DNA of 64,000 nucleotides from Levilactobacillus brevis ATCC 14869 = DSM 20054 (GTDB lineage Bacteria; Bacillota; Bacilli; Lactobacillales; Lactobacillaceae). The translations under genes and the position numbers were made by a program. The stretch spans positions 248,001 through 312,000 of the forward strand of contig NZ_AZCP01000002.1 in assembly GCF_001433855.1 (NCBI RefSeq), written 5' to 3'. Below the pieces are notes generated by a model. The model searched no databases. It had not been told where the DNA came from and saw nothing but the letters and a program-made list of their open reading frames with translations. Below are positions 24,328 to 32,031 of this stretch, piece after piece; the first letter of the stretch is position 1, and every line of letters starts with the position of its first letter.

Positions 24328-27090
24328 ATGCGAGAACGGATTAGTAAGCTTCACCATAATCGAATTTTTGCACTCGTATTCTGGTTGATCGTGATTTTTG
24401 CGGCGATTGTAACCTTACCAAACGTCAACACTATCATTCAATACGATGGTCAACCACAATTGGCGAATACGAGTCAACCCGTTAAAGCATCCCAAATTCG
24501 CAACACTTGGGGTCGCAATTTAAACGGAACGTACACGGTCAACGCGGTCTATAACAACCCTGACGGTGCCTTAACCAACAAACAGTTGGCGGCCATTAAT
24601 AAGTCAGTGGCCCAATTGCAGAAACGCTCCAGCTATTATGGGATTCAAAAGATCACCACGATGACTAACACGCCCACCAGCAAACCGCAATTATTTTCTA
24701 AGGACAAATCAACCGAGATTGTCCAGTTAGCTGTTAGCCATAACCAAGGTACAGTGCGGCAAATTACGTCTCAATTGAAAGATCAGATTGCGACAATTGG
24801 ACTAAACACTTACGTTACCAGTCCAGAAATTGTGAGTGATGCAGCTAACGAGCACATTTCGTCATTTACTTTAATCGTCATTCTAATGACGCTACTCGTT
24901 GCTTTAGTTGCCATGGGCATTTTATTTGCCTCAATCATCGCGCCAATTATTACCTTCTTAGCCATCTTAATTAGTTATATCTCTACATTGAGTTTGGCAA
25001 CTAACTTAGCCTATCACTGGAATTTTGCGTACTCTGAGTACACCCCCATTTTCCTATTGTTAGGGATTAGCCTCTTTACCTTGCTGACCAGTTTCTGGTT
25101 CTATCGTGACTTACGTAATCACATCGATGATGGAATGGAAAGTCAGGCGGCAACGAGTCAGGTTATCCAAAATCTAGGCTATCGGGTGCTCATTAGTACG
25201 TTGAGCCTGACTCTCGCCTTTGGTAGTCTCATGCTCTTTGATTTCTCCACGATTCGGGCTTACGGGCTATTGGGAATTGGCTTTGCCATCACTGGGATTG
25301 CCAGTGTCACTTTAGTTCCCGTCTTTGCCGGTATGCTGGGTAATAGCCTCTTCTGGCCCAAGAAAACACGGCCACAGTTGCGTGATCACAAGATGTGGCA
25401 TACACTGGCCCGCTTCGGGATGTGGCAACCATGGGTCGCTATCTTGGTAGTTGCTTACTTGATTGGCCCATTTGCCTATAGTTATCGTAGCCAACTCAGC
25501 TATGATAATGCGACCGATATTTCAAATAACCAAGCCGTGCAGAGTGCTCGGGTTCTCAGTGCTCATTTTGGTCAAGGTAAAGCGACACCTGTGACACTTT
25601 ATCTTCAGACTAGTCAACGTTTAGATAATCAAAACCAACTGTTCCAGTTGGATAATTTAACCAAGAAACTGCGGGCACAACCGGGAGTTGCTTCGGTAAC
25701 TTCTGTCACCCAGCCTGGTGGTCAACCCATCACGCAATACTATGTCTCCAGCCAACTCAGTTCGATTGATAATGAACTGACCGGTGTGTCTGGTCAGTTA
25801 CAGACTGTCCGTAATGACTTGAAGTCTGATAGTGTTAATCTTCGTCAAAAAGCGCTTAAGGCCGAAATTAAACGACTCCAGAAATTGACGAGCAAGACTA
25901 GTAGTCTGGTAAGCGATAGCAGCACATTACAAAGCTCGATTCAAAGTGCTTCTAGTAAATCATCAGCTTCTGGTTCCAGTTCATCCAAGGCAGCCAAGAG
26001 TTACATTAAACAGTTAAATCAAGTGAACACCGAATTGTCCACCGCACTCAGTACGTTAACCAGCCTATCTAATGGTATTGATACAGCGAATACGAGTGCT
26101 ACCGCGGCACATTCCAACTTGAGTAACTACGCGACTGGCTTGAAGGCAGTCAACGATAGCCTCAACAACTCACGTAAGCAAGTCATCAACATGCAAAAAA
26201 CCACGAATAAGATCTACTTGTATTTAGATGGCTTACAAAGTTCTGAAGCAGCGAAGTCACTCTACCTCTCACCGACCCAAATTGCTAGCGGCGATTTCCA
26301 ACAATCCCTGACTAACTTCACGGATGAGAAGGTTAAGTCCACTTACCTGACCATTACGCTCAAGCAAGCCCCTAATGCACAAACAACGGCTAAGACCTTG
26401 ACGCAACTACGCCAAGTGGCCAAGGCTCAACTGCGGGGAACCGTCCTAAAGAATGCAACGCTAACCTTTGCCGGTCAACCCGTTGTCACTGCCACTATTC
26501 AAAACCAGTATCAACATGACTTACCACGCGTCTTATTGCTAGTCTTTGGCATCACGCTGCTACTGGTCATCCTCTTCAGCCGTTCGCTTCTCCAGGCTGG
26601 CTACTGGTTCTTGACCTTCCTAGCTTCGGTTGCCGCTAGTTACCAATTAACTCACCTCATCATGAAATGGTTAACTGGAAACGGCGACTTCAACTGGCAG
26701 GTGCCCCTGTTGGCCTTTGTTCCGGTTACCGTTCTCGGTGTCGTTGAACTCACGCAATTAGCCCTGAGTTTCCGTCTGAATGAAGCACCGTTAATGGACT
26801 GGTTATTGCCTGGCTTGAAGGATGTTGGTCAAACGATGCGCCACTCTCTCTTCATTATCATTGCTGGCGTATTGGGCCTGTTAGCTGCTGAATCCCAAAC
26901 GTTAACCGCCGTCACGTTGATTACCATCTTCACGGCAATCATCTTTAATTTGACGTTACCAATCATGGCCGCGGCTTTCGGCAAGCTGTCCGTTGTTATT
27001 CCGGCGCAAAAGCCTTATCGCTTCCGCCGTCAACGTCGTGCTGATCGTTCATTGAAATCAACTGATGACACGACACATGATGAAAAATAA
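24328..27090 (+). CDS. MMPL/RND family membrane protein
   Basis: Protein of 920 residues with the duplicated RND plan: helix 1 at about residues 14-34, a large outside loop, a cluster of helices about 180-330, another helix near 370, a second outside loop about 390-720, and a last cluster about 730-900. The second loop is Ser/Gln/Leu-rich and predicted coiled coil, as in YhgE- and MmpL-like proteins. Family members export lipids or other envelope compounds using the proton gradient. ATG 24328 follows a region with TAGAAT near 24255. No partner gene is adjacent. Substrate unknown. Confidence 0.82.
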   Translation: MRERISKLHHNRIFALVFWLIVIFAAIVTLPNVNTIIQYDGQPQLANTSQPVKASQIRNTWGRNLNGTYTVNAVYNNPDGALTNKQLAAINKSVAQLQKRSSYYGIQKITTMTNTPTSKPQLFSKDKSTEIVQLAVSHNQGTVRQITSQLKDQIATIGLNTYVTSPEIVSDAANEHISSFTLIVILMTLLVALVAMGILFASIIAPIITFLAILISYISTLSLATNLAYHWNFAYSEYTPIFLLLGISLFTLLTSFWFYRDLRNHIDDGMESQAATSQVIQNLGYRVLISTLSLTLAFGSLMLFDFSTIRAYGLLGIGFAITGIASVTLVPVFAGMLGNSLFWPKKTRPQLRDHKMWHTLARFGMWQPWVAILVVAYLIGPFAYSYRSQLSYDNATDISNNQAVQSARVLSAHFGQGKATPVTLYLQTSQRLDNQNQLFQLDNLTKKLRAQPGVASVTSVTQPGGQPITQYYVSSQLSSIDNELTGVSGQLQTVRNDLKSDSVNLRQKALKAEIKRLQKLTSKTSSLVSDSSTLQSSIQSASSKSSASGSSSSKAAKSYIKQLNQVNTELSTALSTLTSLSNGIDTANTSATAAHSNLSNYATGLKAVNDSLNNSRKQVINMQKTTNKIYLYLDGLQSSEAAKSLYLSPTQIASGDFQQSLTNFTDEKVKSTYLTITLKQAPNAQTTAKTLTQLRQVAKAQLRGTVLKNATLTFAGQPVVTATIQNQYQHDLPRVLLLVFGITLLLVILFSRSLLQAGYWFLTFLASVAASYQLTHLIMKWLTGNGDFNWQVPLLAFVPVTVLGVVELTQLALSFRLNEAPLMDWLLPGLKDVGQTMRHSLFIIIAGVLGLLAAESQTLTAVTLITIFTAIIFNLTLPIMAAAFGKLSVVIPAQKPYRFRRQRRADRSLKSTDDTTHDEK

Positions 27091-27095
27091 TAGGT

Positions 27096-27139
27096 AAAAA
27101 GATCCCGATTCGACAATATCTCGAATCGGGATCTTTTTT
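27096..27139. terminator. Bidirectional terminator
   Basis: AAAAAGATCCCGATTCGA pairs with TCGAATCGGGATCTTTTTT around a seven-base loop, between the convergent MMPL and MFS genes. Confidence 0.92.
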
Positions 27140-27146
27140 GTGTCCA

Positions 27147-28583
27147 TTAAGCTTGAGTTGCGTGTTTTAAGAGCCGCCACCCAGTGATTATCGTGGCTAC
27201 TAAACAGATACTTAGCGAGACTAAAAAGGCCACGTGCATCCCGGTAATAAAAATGGCCGGATGAGCTGGTAAATAAGCTGTCACTTGGCGCTTAGCAGCC
27301 CGGCTCATCGCAGCAAACAAAACGGTGGTTGCCACCGAAATACCGATCACCATTCCGAGCTCGCGCGCTAATGCATTCACCCCACCAGCCACACCTAAAT
27401 CCTTAACAGGAACCGAACTCATGACAATCGAATTGTTGGGGGCCATGAAGATACCATTGCCCAACCCCACGAGTCCAATAAAGAACATGAAAAGCCACAA
27501 AGGAGTCGCTAATGTCGTCAACATATAGCCCACCTGACTGATCGCAATCAAGATTAATCCCATAAAGGTAAGCAACTCCGGACCAATCTTATCGGAAATA
27601 CTCCCAGCGATTGGTGCGACCACAACTTGGACAATGGGAAATGTCATTAATGCATAGCCCGCATAGTTAGCTGCCATCCCCCGCGCATTTTCTAAGTAAA
27701 ATGGTGCGATAACATTAAAAAAGAAGTTAACCACAAAAATCAGAAAGGCACAAAGGACACTGACACTAAACCGGGTATTCTTGAACAAATGTAAGGCCAA
27801 TATGGGGTCGCTCACCCGCAACTCTAAGCGAATAAAGCTAACCATTGTGACAATACCAACCACAAATAATCCCCAAATAATCGGTCGGTTGAATCCAATC
27901 TCTTGACCCATGAAAACCGCGGCAAAGAGGCTCACCATCATCACTGCAAACAGACTGGCACCAGCAATATCAACGGAAGCATGTGTCAGCGTAATATCCC
28001 GCGGTAAGATCCGTTGACCAACCATGAATGCCACAATACCGACGGGCACATTAATCCAGAAGATATATCCCCAGCTTAGATGGGCTAAAATTAATCCACC
28101 GATTCCGGGACCAGCAATGCTCCCCAAGGCCACGAAAGATCCGATCGTACCCAATGCTCGCCCTCGTTCATTGAATGGAAAGACCTCCGTAATGATACCG
28201 TTACTAGTCGCCATCGTCATCGCCGCACCAACAGCCTGAACTGAGCGGGCGACCAGAAGTAACGGCAAGCCTACACTAAAACCACATAACAATGATCCCA
28301 ATATAAACAAGACTGAGCCTATTTTGAAGATTCGAATTTTGCCCCGGGTATCCCCTAATTTACCGAACAAAAGTAACAGGGAACAGATAACAATTAAATA
28401 AATGGAAACGATCCATTCGGCTTGATTCATAGGTATTCTCAAATCCGTACTCATAACGGGTAACGCAATATTAACAATACTGGCATCTAACGTTGACATG
28501 AACGTAAAGAGACAGACTGCCACCAGAATCCACCACCGTCGTTTTTGAATCCGCGGATCGTCTGCAAAGGTTTTAGGTGCCAT
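27147..28583 (-). CDS. MFS drug:H+ antiporter, DHA2 (14-helix) type
   Basis: Membrane protein of 478 residues with 13-14 hydrophobic helices. TLDASIVNIALPVM at the first helix is the DHA2 signature, LFGKLGDTRGKIRIF is motif A, and GSIAGPGIGG is the antiporter motif C. Such EmrB/QacA-like proteins export drugs or toxic metabolites. The start chosen is ATG 28583, 7 bases after GAGGAGG; the ATG at 28589 is too close. It follows the PadR regulator gene by two bases, a classical local-regulator/efflux pair. Substrate unknown. Confidence 0.88.
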   Translation of the reverse strand: MAPKTFADDPRIQKRRWWILVAVCLFTFMSTLDASIVNIALPVMSTDLRIPMNQAEWIVSIYLIVICSLLLLFGKLGDTRGKIRIFKIGSVLFILGSLLCGFSVGLPLLLVARSVQAVGAAMTMATSNGIITEVFPFNERGRALGTIGSFVALGSIAGPGIGGLILAHLSWGYIFWINVPVGIVAFMVGQRILPRDITLTHASVDIAGASLFAVMMVSLFAAVFMGQEIGFNRPIIWGLFVVGIVTMVSFIRLELRVSDPILALHLFKNTRFSVSVLCAFLIFVVNFFFNVIAPFYLENARGMAANYAGYALMTFPIVQVVVAPIAGSISDKIGPELLTFMGLILIAISQVGYMLTTLATPLWLFMFFIGLVGLGNGIFMAPNNSIVMSSVPVKDLGVAGGVNALARELGMVIGISVATTVLFAAMSRAAKRQVTAYLPAHPAIFITGMHVAFLVSLSICLVATIITGWRLLKHATQA

Positions 28584-28585
28584 GT

Positions 28586-29122
28586 TCATTCCTCCTCAGT
28601 TAGCTGTGCCAGTTGCTCAGCAATCCAATCATCCTGAACTTGAGCTCGCATCAACTGCAACGTATTAAGCCGGTCAGCATCAATCACGTCTTCCGCCACC
28701 ATTCGGGGACTATCCGTTAAGTAGCGCTGTGTTTCTTCTAAATTTGCCAATTGAAATTGGCTAAACTGTTGAAAATCTTTCAATACGCGTTGCTGCTCAT
28801 CACCCGTTAATAAATGTAAAAAACGGCATTTGATTTGAAAAGTGAGCTGTGTCTGCTTATTAATGGTCACGGGCTCTAAGACCAAATCGTGGAACTGTTG
28901 TCGCCCGGCCGCTGTGATTTCTGCTTGTTTCTGGGATCGAGTTGCATTAGCTGTTGCATTTTGCTTAATTAGCTGCTGCTGTTTTAACTTATCTAGTAGC
29001 GGATACAAAACACCGTAGCTAACCGTCTGCTCTTCCCCAACGATAAATTTTAAGGCCTTGCGTAGCTGATAGCCTGTCATTGGCTGATCCATTAGCTGGC
29101 CTAGTACAAAAAGTTCATACAT
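28586..29122 (-). CDS. PadR family transcriptional regulator
   Basis: Protein of 178 residues. The N-terminal winged helix is typical PadR: LGQLMDQPMTGYQLRKAL and SYGVLYPLLDKLKQQQLI. The C-terminal half is helical and should mediate dimerisation and ligand sensing (PadR subfamily with a Vir-type C-terminus). It probably represses itself and the downstream efflux gene. A near-perfect inverted repeat overlapping the upstream promoter is a candidate operator. The inducer cannot be told from sequence. Confidence 0.87.
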   Translation of the reverse strand: MYELFVLGQLMDQPMTGYQLRKALKFIVGEEQTVSYGVLYPLLDKLKQQQLIKQNATANATRSQKQAEITAAGRQQFHDLVLEPVTINKQTQLTFQIKCRFLHLLTGDEQQRVLKDFQQFSQFQLANLEETQRYLTDSPRMVAEDVIDADRLNTLQLMRAQVQDDWIAEQLAQLTEEE

Positions 29123-29153
29123 CCTGACCCCTCCTTACGACATTAACCAGTCT

Positions 29154-29181
29154 AATGTATCTAACAGATATATGCAAGCAA
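29154..29181 (-). promoter_or_regulatory. Promoter and candidate operator of the PadR/MFS operon
   Basis: Minus strand TTGCTT (29176-29181), 16-base spacer, TACATT (29154-29159). ATGTATCT, AAC, AGATATAT (29155-29173) is an 8-3-8 inverted repeat with one mismatch lying across the -10 and spacer. ATGTAT-like dyads are common PadR targets. Confidence 0.5.
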
Positions 29182-29212
29182 AATTTATCACAGTTGCACG
29201 AAACGTCCTAAC

Positions 29213-29246
29213 AAAAAAAACGCTGAAACCCGAAGATTTCACCGTT
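29213..29246 (-). terminator. Second terminator downstream of the MerR gene
   Basis: Minus strand AACGGTGAAATC, loop TTCG, GGTTTCAGCGTT, then an eight-T run. One mismatch in a 12-bp stem. Confidence 0.75.
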
Positions 29247-29306
29247 CATTTTGCCTAAAGATGCTTTGTATTTAAATGGCTCGTTATTCAAAGCTCTGAC
29301 CAATAG

Positions 29307-29339
29307 AAAAGCGAGACAAGCCGTTTGCTTATCTCGCTT
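29307..29339 (-). terminator. Terminator after the MerR gene
   Basis: Minus strand GCGAGATAAGC, short loop, GCTTGTCTCGC followed by TTTT, starting about 12 bases past the stop codon. A second terminator follows, so readthrough towards padR is doubly blocked. Confidence 0.75.
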
Positions 29340-29350
29340 ACTCATAGCAT

Positions 29351-29821
29351 TCAGTTAGGTGCTGCCTGCGTTAATCGCTGCGCCTCATCATTGGGAAAGA
29401 GGCGATATTGCGTGGGTCCCGACTCTGGCAAGATAGCCATCAACGTCTGATCTGCGTCAAACGCTCCCAGGTTAATGGCCATTTGCCCGTCAACCGTTGC
29501 AAACCCTTGTAAGCCTGATGAAATAAATCGATGAATGTACTTCATCCGATCTTGGCGACTCCGTGCTTGGTGGCTGGCTGCTTCCAGCGTATACCCTTCA
29601 TCTAGGAAATACTTAATCATCGACACCTGCACAAACGTTTTGAACGTGTATACGCGAGCTTGCTGGCCATCTTCGCGCGCTTGAGACGCAATCAGCCCCT
29701 TCTTCTCCCAGTAACGTAACTGTCGTGCGGATACATCCGTCATTGCTGACAGTTCCCCGATACGAAAAACTAGGCGTTGAATATCAAAGAATTTTCGCAT
29801 TTCATTTGTAAATTCAGCCAT
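29351..29821 (-). CDS. MerR family transcriptional regulator
   Basis: Protein of 156 residues with a MerR winged helix at about residues 18-85 (FRIGELSAMTDVSARQLRYWEKKGLI). The part after it is short and has no Cys cluster, so metal sensing is unlikely. The SARQLRYWE segment is similar to GlnR/TnrA, but the C-terminus does not match these nitrogen regulators. ATG 29821 has GGGGAG 6 bases upstream. It faces the P60 peptidase gene across a 208-base region with a GTTAAC-rich dyad (29850-29875), which may hold its operator. Target genes are not known. Confidence 0.8.
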   Translation of the reverse strand: MAEFTNEMRKFFDIQRLVFRIGELSAMTDVSARQLRYWEKKGLIASQAREDGQQARVYTFKTFVQVSMIKYFLDEGYTLEAASHQARSRQDRMKYIHRFISSGLQGFATVDGQMAINLGAFDADQTLMAILPESGPTQYRLFPNDEAQRLTQAAPN

Positions 29822-30029
29822 GGTCGTCTCCCCCTCCAATCGTTTCTTTGTTAACTAAGTTACCAACTATGTTAGATAATAGCAATTATTCTACCCCAAA
29901 TGCAAGTCATTGGGCAAAAGTAACGTTTTGTTTAAGACATTTAACGCCATTGAAACTGGCTTGTTACACTTTTGTCATATTACATTGGTACGCTAGTACT
30001 TGTAAAATTCATGAGGGGTGTTTATTAGG

Positions 30030-30500
30030 ATGAAGAAAGTTAGTAAAGTAATCGCATCGATGATTTTAGTTTTTGTTGGGTTTATCGCATTTAACGCTAG
30101 CAACACAACCACTGCTTCAGCTGCCAGCACAACATCATTTAGCTCTGTATACAAGGTTGCTAAATCTCATTTAGGTGCTAGCTATGTGTATGGTGCAACT
30201 GGTCCTTACGCTTTTGATTGTTCTGGTTTTACCGGCTACATCTACAAGAAAGGTGCTAGCGTTAGCCTTCCTCGTACTGCCCAAGCACAATACAATGCTT
30301 TAGATCATGTTAGCTACAAGAACATCAAGAAGGGTGACTTAGTCTTCTTTGGTGGTAGCAAGGCGTCCATCTCTCACGTTGGTATGTACATTGGTAACGG
30401 TAAAATGATTGATGCCCAAAACCGCGGTGTTGTTCGCGAAGCCGTTCACGCACCTTGGTGGCATGCTGTTGGTTATGCACGGGTTGCTGACGCTAACTAA
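30030..30500 (+). CDS. Secreted NlpC/P60 family peptidoglycan endopeptidase
   Basis: Protein of 156 residues: signal peptide (MKKVSKVIASMILVFVGFIA, cleavage near ASA-AS) followed directly by one NlpC/P60 domain. Catalytic Cys is in FDCSGF near residue 60, His in ISHVGMYIG near 112, and the third polar residue in HAPWWH near 140. The domain cleaves gamma-D-Glu-diamino acid stem-peptide bonds. No LysM or SH3 wall-binding module is present, so this is a minimal version. ATG 30030 was chosen over GTG 30018, which lies inside the GAGGGG ribosome site. Confidence 0.9.
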   Translation: MKKVSKVIASMILVFVGFIAFNASNTTTASAASTTSFSSVYKVAKSHLGASYVYGATGPYAFDCSGFTGYIYKKGASVSLPRTAQAQYNALDHVSYKNIKKGDLVFFGGSKASISHVGMYIGNGKMIDAQNRGVVREAVHAPWWHAVGYARVADAN

Positions 30501-30551
30501 TTATGACATCGTTCAGTTAACACCTCATGAATTCATCTGAACGTTAAAATT

Positions 30552-30595
30552 AATCCGTTGCGGATAAGCATAGTGGCTTATCGTAACGGATTTTC
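30552..30595 (+). terminator. Terminator after the P60 gene
   Basis: AATCCGTTGCGGATAAGC, loop ATAGTG, GCTTATCGTAACGGATT, then TTCTTTTG. Long stem with one mismatch. Confidence 0.85.
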
Positions 30596-30614
30596 TTTTG
30601 TCTCCAAATATTCT

Positions 30615-30661
30615 AAAAAAGGTGATCCCGGAATTATAACAATTCTGAGGTCACCTTTTTT
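30615..30661. terminator. Second, bidirectional terminator
   Basis: AAAAAAGGTGA and GGAATT pair with AATTC and TCACCTTTTTT with small internal loops. It also serves the convergent GNAT gene at 30684. Confidence 0.8.
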
Positions 30662-30683
30662 AGAATTGACTCTTTGATCATAC

Positions 30684-31115
30684 TTACCCGCGATATTCAA
30701 CGGTTCTATGCTGAATACCAGCTTCTTCAAAGGGTTCACCCACCGGGACAAAACCCAGTTCTTGATAAAACGGGAGCGCCGTCAACTGCGCATCCAACTC
30801 GATATGGGCCACTTCAGAACGCTGACCATCCGCAATGATACTTTTAATCAGCTCACCGGCATAGCCATGCTGACGAGCACTCGCGACGGTTGCCACCCGT
30901 TGAATTTTGACCCGGTTGCCTGCCAGCATATCAATCCGGGCGGTCGTTACTGGCTGGCCATCTACGTAGCCAACGTAATGCATCTTATCTTCATCCGTCC
31001 CATCAAGCTCTAGGCGCGGATCAATCCCTTGCTCGCCAATAAAGACTTCCTTACGAATTGCCAAAGCGTCCTCATAGCAAGCATCTTTCTTACCCCAAGT
31101 CCATTTAATATCCAT
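30684..31115 (-). CDS. GNAT family N-acetyltransferase (ElaA/YjcF-like)
   Basis: Protein of 143 residues. AIRKEVFIGEQGI near the start and VKIQRVATVASARQHGYAGELI (acetyl-CoA loop Q/R-x-x-G-x-G/A) define the GNAT fold; LPFYQELGFVPVG is the C-terminal motif. The pattern is that of the small YjcF/ElaA subgroup with unknown acceptor. The start chosen is ATG 31115 (MDIKWTWG), 7 bases after GAGGA; the frame extends upstream but would overlap the phosphatase gene. It follows that gene by 16 bases and is probably co-transcribed. Confidence 0.85.
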   Translation of the reverse strand: MDIKWTWGKKDACYEDALAIRKEVFIGEQGIDPRLELDGTDEDKMHYVGYVDGQPVTTARIDMLAGNRVKIQRVATVASARQHGYAGELIKSIIADGQRSEVAHIELDAQLTALPFYQELGFVPVGEPFEEAGIQHRTVEYRG

Positions 31116-31131
31116 CAACATTTCCTCGTCT

Positions 31132-31794
31132 CTAATCTTTTTGATTGTAGCGAACAACCTGAATATCATCCGGTGTCAGCAACAATTGGGTCAAGCTACC
31201 ATTGGCTGGTCGTTCACTCAGATCATATTTCCCTTGGCCATAGCGTTCCATTAAGCTAAGTAAGGTATTGCCATGACTAACCATTAAGACATTATCCCCA
31301 TCTTGCAACGCCGGATTTTGACGAATCAGATCAAACCCTTGGTCCACCCGTTGCCAATACTCAGCATTATTTTCAGCTTGGTGAAAGGGATCGGCTTCCT
31401 TTAAGAAATCCTTCGCCTTACCAATCGAATACCGGGCCTCAATGGCCTTAAACGTTGGCACCCCATGTGGCGCGCCAGCAACGTACCAAGCCTGAGCCAT
31501 ATCCGTTCCCTCATAGTACCCATAAAATTCTTCTCGAAAGAACGGGGCCGTAACCAACTGTGGTGCCGGTTGGGTCTGGGCCGCCAGAATTGTTTTAGCC
31601 GTTTGTTCGGCACGGGTGGTATCACTACAATAAGCCGCAGCAAACGGAATCGCTTTTAGTCGTTCCCCCGCCGCTTGGGCATCTGCAATTCCGGCTTCTG
31701 TCAGTGGTGAGTTACTCCATCCTTGTAATTTATTATAAATGTTAAAATACGTTTGACCATGACGCACCACATATAAGTTCAGTTGCTTTGCCAT
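31132..31794 (-). CDS. Histidine phosphatase (phosphoglycerate-mutase-like)
   Basis: Protein of 220 residues. VVRHGQTYFN carries the phospho-accepting His and Arg, EEFYGYYEG the acid catalyst Glu, and MVSHGNTLLSL the second His. Length and motifs fit broad-specificity phosphatases (GpmB-like) more than true phosphoglycerate mutase. The physiological substrate cannot be given. ATG 31794 is preceded by AAAGGTG; the GNAT gene follows on the same strand. Confidence 0.88.
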   Translation of the reverse strand: MAKQLNLYVVRHGQTYFNIYNKLQGWSNSPLTEAGIADAQAAGERLKAIPFAAAYCSDTTRAEQTAKTILAAQTQPAPQLVTAPFFREEFYGYYEGTDMAQAWYVAGAPHGVPTFKAIEARYSIGKAKDFLKEADPFHQAENNAEYWQRVDQGFDLIRQNPALQDGDNVLMVSHGNTLLSLMERYGQGKYDLSERPANGSLTQLLLTPDDIQVVRYNQKD

Positions 31795-32031
31795 TGCTTG
31801 TCACACCTTTCTCATCTAAATTACCTCTAGTGTACCAAAGTTTCAGTGGATAGCGGTTACAATTCGCTATCGGGCCTTAAAGTTTTCCTAAACTTGTCAG
31901 TCTCTAACGCTGACGCGCCCTGAGTTTGTTAGGATAGATAGCATGTTATTATGATGGACTAGTCGGTTTCTAGTAAAACACTATGGTAAAATGAGACTAC
32001 TTAACCGTATATGAAGGAGCGAAAACACGTG

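Noticed and set aside
29351-29821. MerR gene as glnR
   Set aside because: The HTH resembles GlnR/TnrA but the C-terminus does not, no glnA follows, and the upstream dyad does not match TGTNAN7TNACA.
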